DNA of 7,740 nucleotides, taken from NCBI GenBank assembly GCA_003242505.1, contig QGUP01000082.1:1-7740 (forward strand). The letters are read 5' to 3'. The notes beneath the pieces are model-generated. The model saw only the letters and a list, made by a program, of their open reading frames with translations, was not told where the DNA came from and searched no databases. Shown one piece after another: positions 5,296-7,740 of this stretch (positions are counted from its first letter, which is position 1; every line of letters begins with the position of its first letter). The translations under genes were made by a program, and so were the position numbers. The stretch comes from Bacillota bacterium. GTDB lineage: Bacteria > Bacillota > Sulfobacillia > Symbiobacteriales > ZC4RG38.

Positions 5296-6045
5296 ATGCC
5301 CGGGCCTGCCGCACCCCAGATCCCATCCTGTGCGGCTGGTGTGCCCATCTTTCGGACCCTCCCGCCCGCGGGCCTGGCGGCCCTGGGCGGCATCCTGCGC
5401 CACCGGACCGCACGGCGAGGCGAAGCGGTGGCCCACGCGGGGGAGCCGGTGGACCACCTGATCATCGTCGCCACCGGCCAGCTGAAGGCGGTGCGCACCG
5501 GCCCGAGCGGCAGGGAGCAGGTAGTCCGCACCCTGCAGCCCGGCGACTTCGTCGGCGAGCTGGCGCTTTTTAGCCCCGCCCGGCATGAACACGACCTGAT
5601 CGCCGTGGCGGACAGCAACCTCTGCCTGGTACCCCGGGACGGCATGCAAGAGATCCTGCGCCGGTATCCGGAGGTGGCCCTGGCGCTGGTAGAGGCCCTC
5701 GCCGAGCGTCTGGCCGCCGCCGAGCGGCTCATCGCCGACCTCGCCCTCCTGGATGTGGGTCAGCGGCTGGCGGCGGAACTCTTGCGGATGGCAGAGGCCA
5801 CGTCCCCCTCCCCGGCGGCCGGCGAACCGCCGGGGCCGGTGACGGTGCGGCTCACCATGCCCTGGGCGGAACTGGCCCATCGCCTCGGGACGACCCCTGA
5901 AAGCCTCAGCCGCCGGCTCCAGGCGCTGGCCGCCCAGAACCTCATCGCCCAGCCCGATCCCCGCACGGTGGTCATCCTCAACCCGCGGGAGCTGGCTCGC
6001 CTGGCGGACATCCCACAGGATGACCCGCCCCGGGGCCGGTCTTGA
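5296..6045 (+). CDS. Crp/Fnr-family transcriptional regulator, FLP-like
   Basis: A 249-residue cytosolic DNA-binding regulator. A cyclic-nucleotide-binding-like beta-barrel covers about 18-125, with the family motif GDFVGELALF at 83-92. A long dimerisation helix follows (about 125-165). The C-terminal winged helix-turn-helix is at 187-230, with AELAHRLGTTPESLSRRLQAL. The recognition helix contains E202-x-x-S205-R206, the FNR-type ExxSR signature that reads TTGA half-sites. FNR's iron-sulfur cysteine cluster is absent. The only cysteines are Cys12, in SCAAGVPIF just before the barrel, and Cys110 inside it, an arrangement like the disulfide-forming pair of lactobacillar FLP. The ATG is supported by GGGGGTG upstream. 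A matching FNR-like box overlaps its stop codon, ahead of the HMA and ATPase genes, so it probably controls them. The effector (redox state, metal or small molecule) is inference only. Confidence 0.9.
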   Translation: MPGPAAPQIPSCAAGVPIFRTLPPAGLAALGGILRHRTARRGEAVAHAGEPVDHLIIVATGQLKAVRTGPSGREQVVRTLQPGDFVGELALFSPARHEHDLIAVADSNLCLVPRDGMQEILRRYPEVALALVEALAERLAAAERLIADLALLDVGQRLAAELLRMAEATSPSPAAGEPPGPVTVRLTMPWAELAHRLGTTPESLSRRLQALAAQNLIAQPDPRTVVILNPRELARLADIPQDDPPRGRS

Positions 6046-6055
6046 CGCGGATCAA
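6042..6055 (+). promoter_or_regulatory. FNR/FLP-like operator TTGAC-N4-ATCAA
   Basis: TTGACGCGGATCAA matches the FNR consensus TTGAT-N4-ATCAA except for one base and overlaps the stop codon of the Crp/Fnr-family gene. With the -10-like GATACT at 6079-6084 and a start near 6091, the dyad centre is at about -42.5. Class II FNR-dependent promoters have it at about -41.5. No -35 hexamer is present, as expected when an activator replaces it. The upstream gene's ExxSR recognition helix fits this half-site. Confidence 0.65.
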
Positions 6056-6078
6056 TGCTCGTCCCCGGCGCTTCGTGC

Positions 6079-6084
6079 GATACT
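6079..6084 (+). promoter_or_regulatory. Predicted -10 element for the HMA-ATPase unit
   Basis: GATACT matches TATAAT at four of six positions and is preceded by TG-C, giving an extended -10. The position 17 bases upstream reads TGCTCG, a poor -35. Activator dependence through the FNR-like box is therefore inferred. The resulting leader would be about 54 bases. Confidence 0.45.
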
Positions 6085-6096
6085 GGACACGCTATC

Positions 6097-6120
6097 ACCG
6101 CGGCCGATGCTCGCTGCGGT
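6097..6120 (+). repeat. Inverted repeat ACCGC/GCGGT in the HMA gene leader
   Basis: Five-base arms are separated by 14 bases and flanked by two TATCAC hexamers in direct orientation (6093-6098 and 6120-6125). It lies just after the predicted transcription start. It could be a second operator or a leader hairpin, though the arms are short enough to occur by chance. Confidence 0.3.
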
Positions 6121-6144
6121 ATCACGACAGAAGGAGTGGTACGC

Positions 6145-6375
6145 ATGAAGCGCCAGATGTTCTTGTTCCGTGACCTGACCTGCCCCACCTGCGCGGCCAA
6201 GCTGGAGGCATCCGTCCGCAAGATGGAGGGCGTGCGTTCGGCCAGCGTCTCCTTCGCGACCGGGTCCCTCACCGTCGAGTACGACGAGACGGTCGTGACC
6301 CCGGAGCAGATCGCCCAGGTGGCCCGCGCCCTCAACCTGTCGGTCGCCTCCATCGTCGACCGGCCACAGGGGTGA
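6145..6375 (+). CDS. Free-standing heavy-metal-associated (HMA) domain protein
   Basis: A 76-residue soluble protein with one ferredoxin-like HMA domain, as in CopZ-type metallochaperones and the N-terminal metal-binding domains of P1B ATPases. The metal site is L-T-C13-P-T-C16, a CxxC loop after the first strand (MKRQMFLFRDL). It is followed by the first helix (AAKLEASVRKMEGV), the strand SASVSFATGSLTVEYD, a second helix (TPEQIAQVARAL) and the final strand. The length is typical for a chaperone. The ATG at 6145 has AAGGAG eight bases upstream. Its stop overlaps the GTG of the ATPase gene (GTGA), so the two are likely translationally coupled. Because the ATPase has no N-terminal metal-binding domain of its own, this protein probably delivers metal to it or regulates it. 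Copper is the commonest cargo for this fold, but zinc, cadmium and others are possible. Confidence 0.9.
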   Translation: MKRQMFLFRDLTCPTCAAKLEASVRKMEGVRSASVSFATGSLTVEYDETVVTPEQIAQVARALNLSVASIVDRPQG

Positions 6376-7740
6376 GGGCCTTGCCGCACCGTCACCGAAA
6401 GCTGCTCCTGCTAGCCCTGGCCGGCGGCCTCATGGCCGCCGCCTGGCTTCTCCCCGGAGCCAGCCGCTGGCTGCTTGTCGCCGCGGCCGCGGTCGCCGGC
6501 GCCCCCGTGGCTCGGCAGGCCTGGGGGAGCCTGCGCCTTGGACAGTTCTCCATCGCCCTACTGGTCACCGCAGCCGCCGCCGGCGCCATCCTCATCGGCG
6601 AGGAGTGGGAGGCGGCGGTGGTCACCTTCCTCTTTGTCCTGGGCGGTTACCTGGAGGACCTGGCCCTCGAGCGTACCCGGAGTGCGGTTCGCTCCCTCAT
6701 CGACCTGCGGCCGCGCATCGCCCGCCGCAAGGACCAGGACGGGTGGGCGGAGGTGCCGGCCGAAGCCGTCCAGGCAGGCGACACGGTGGTGATCCTGCCG
6801 GGCGACCGGGTGCCCGTGGACGGGCGGGTATCCGCCGGCCGGGCCGTCCTCGACACCGCTGCCCTGACCGGAGAGCCCCTGCCCGTCGAGGTGGGACCCG
6901 GTGACAAGGTCCTCAGCGGGTCGGTCTGCCAGGGCGGCTACCTGGAGGTGGTCGCCGAACGGGTGGGGGCCGACACCACCTTCCAGCGCCTGATTTTCCT
7001 CGTGGTGGAAGCGCAGGAACAGAAGCCGAAGGTCCAGCGCCTGCTGGACCGGTTCGCCCGGTGGTACACGCCGGGCGTCATGGCGGCCGCAGCACTGCTT
7101 GGCCTTCTCACCGGCAACACCCACCTTGCCCTGACCTTCCTGGTCATCGCCTGTCCCGGGGCCCTGGTGGTCGCGGCGCCGGTGGCCATCGTCGCCGGTC
7201 TGGGCCGGGCCGCCCGGGCCGGCATCCTGATCAAGGGCGGGGAGCGGCTGGAACGGATCGGCAAGGTGGACGCCGTGGCCATGGACAAGACGGGCACCCT
7301 CACCTACGGCAAGCCCACGGTTTCCGCCGTCGTCCCCTTCGACGGCTTCGATGCCGCCACCGTCCTCGCCCTGGCGGCGGCGGCCGAGGAGCGGAGCGAG
7401 CACCACCTCGCCACCGCGATTCTCACCTACGCTCGTGAGCAGGGGGTGGCTCCGGTACCCGCCACCGAGTGGCGCCTCGAGCCCGGCCTGGGAGCCGTGG
7501 CCCGCACCGCCACAGGGCTCGTCCTGGTCGGCAACGAGAAGCTCCTCGCCGCCCATGGCATCCGCCTCACCCCTGCCCAGGCCGAGGTCGTGGCCGAACG
7601 CCAGCGGCGGGGCGAGTCCATCGCCCTGGTGGCGGTGGAAGACCGGGCGGCGGGGGTGATCGGTATCAACGACCGGATTCGCGAGGAGGCGCGGCAACTT
7701 GTGCCCGCCCTCCGCCAGGTTGGCATCCGGCACACGGTGA
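6372..7740 (+). CDS. P1B-type heavy-metal-translocating ATPase (partial, 3' end outside the window)
   Basis: The first 456 residues of an integral membrane ATPase that moves a metal ion across the membrane using ATP. Hydrophobic segments are at about 10-27, 32-50, 58-76, 79-95, 233-249 and 251-275, as in P1B pumps with two extra N-terminal helices. The actuator motif LTGEP is at 165-169 and the phosphorylation site DKTGT has Asp305. The nucleotide domain has SEHH (342-345) and PGLGAVA (371-377). The P-domain begins with NDRIREEA (433-440), and the TGD and GDGxND motifs lie beyond the window. Two features are odd: the transmembrane metal motif is Cys261-Pro-Gly, not CPC, and the usual SEHP is SEHH. 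There is no fused HMA domain. The start is GTG in the GTGA overlap with the HMA gene; TTG at 6381, behind GGGTGAGG, is an alternative. The metal and the direction of transport cannot be assigned. Confidence 0.9.
   Translation, partial: MRALPHRHRKLLLLALAGGLMAAAWLLPGASRWLLVAAAAVAGAPVARQAWGSLRLGQFSIALLVTAAAAGAILIGEEWEAAVVTFLFVLGGYLEDLALERTRSAVRSLIDLRPRIARRKDQDGWAEVPAEAVQAGDTVVILPGDRVPVDGRVSAGRAVLDTAALTGEPLPVEVGPGDKVLSGSVCQGGYLEVVAERVGADTTFQRLIFLVVEAQEQKPKVQRLLDRFARWYTPGVMAAAALLGLLTGNTHLALTFLVIACPGALVVAAPVAIVAGLGRAARAGILIKGGERLERIGKVDAVAMDKTGTLTYGKPTVSAVVPFDGFDAATVLALAAAAEERSEHHLATAILTYAREQGVAPVPATEWRLEPGLGAVARTATGLVLVGNEKLLAAHGIRLTPAQAEVVAERQRRGESIALVAVEDRAAGVIGINDRIREEARQLVPALRQVGIRHTV

Noticed and set aside
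5065..5880. 271-codon minus-strand frame across the Crp/Fnr gene
   Set aside because: It is antisense to a well-supported regulator, has low-complexity Gly/Arg/His composition and no ribosome-binding site.
6055..6144. Upstream ATG at 6055 for the HMA protein
   Set aside because: It would add 30 residues with no HMA similarity, has no ribosome-binding site, and covers the FNR-like promoter. AAGGAG clearly supports 6145.
6558..7733. 391-codon minus-strand frame opposite the ATPase gene
   Set aside because: The plus strand carries the P-type ATPase motifs LTGEP and DKTGT in a continuous frame; the minus frame is its shadow.

Overview
The window is GC-rich (roughly 65-70% by eye, with individual 60-base lines near 77%). 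Its Shine-Dalgarno sequences are strong and canonical (AAGGAGGTGA and AAGGAG types), and it probably uses TTG and GTG starts as well as ATG. Together with the gene families, this suggests a high-GC Firmicute-type bacterium, perhaps related to Thermaerobacter or Symbiobacterium. That placement is inference. No mobile element, rRNA, tRNA or CRISPR array was seen.

Layout: (1) A small unknown gene on the minus strand (10-330) diverges from (2) a plus-strand series: a LOG-family nucleotide-monophosphate phosphoribohydrolase, an epoxide-hydrolase-type alpha/beta hydrolase 12 bases later, and, after a 92-base leader with two perfect hairpins, a CrcB/Fluc fluoride channel. (3) Converging on crcB with only 5 bases between the stops is a minus-strand pair read from about 4.9 kb downward: an unknown membrane-anchored protein, then a membrane-bound transglutaminase-like protein. 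The upstream gene of the pair has visibly lower GC (a sampled line is 58%). It is preceded by a long leader holding a good promoter, a 31-base tandem repeat and a hairpin. (4) A 570-base gene-free divergent region (4726-5295) follows. (5) The last third is a metal-handling module on the plus strand: a Crp/Fnr-family regulator, a 76-residue free-standing HMA metal-binding protein, and a P1B-type metal-transporting ATPase overlapping it by 4 bases and cut by the window end.

The most informative region is the metal module. The regulator carries the FNR-type ExxSR recognition motif. An FNR-like dyad (TTGAC-N4-ATCAA) overlaps the regulator's own stop codon and lies upstream of the HMA gene, spaced as in a class II FNR-type promoter. 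The regulator has just two cysteines, 98 residues apart, which recalls the disulfide-switched FLP proteins of lactic acid bacteria. The ATPase has CPG where the transmembrane metal site is normally CPC, and SEHH where the ATP-binding loop is normally SEHP. A reasonable hypothesis is a redox- or metal-responsive regulator controlling a soluble HMA chaperone and a transporter of unassigned metal specificity.
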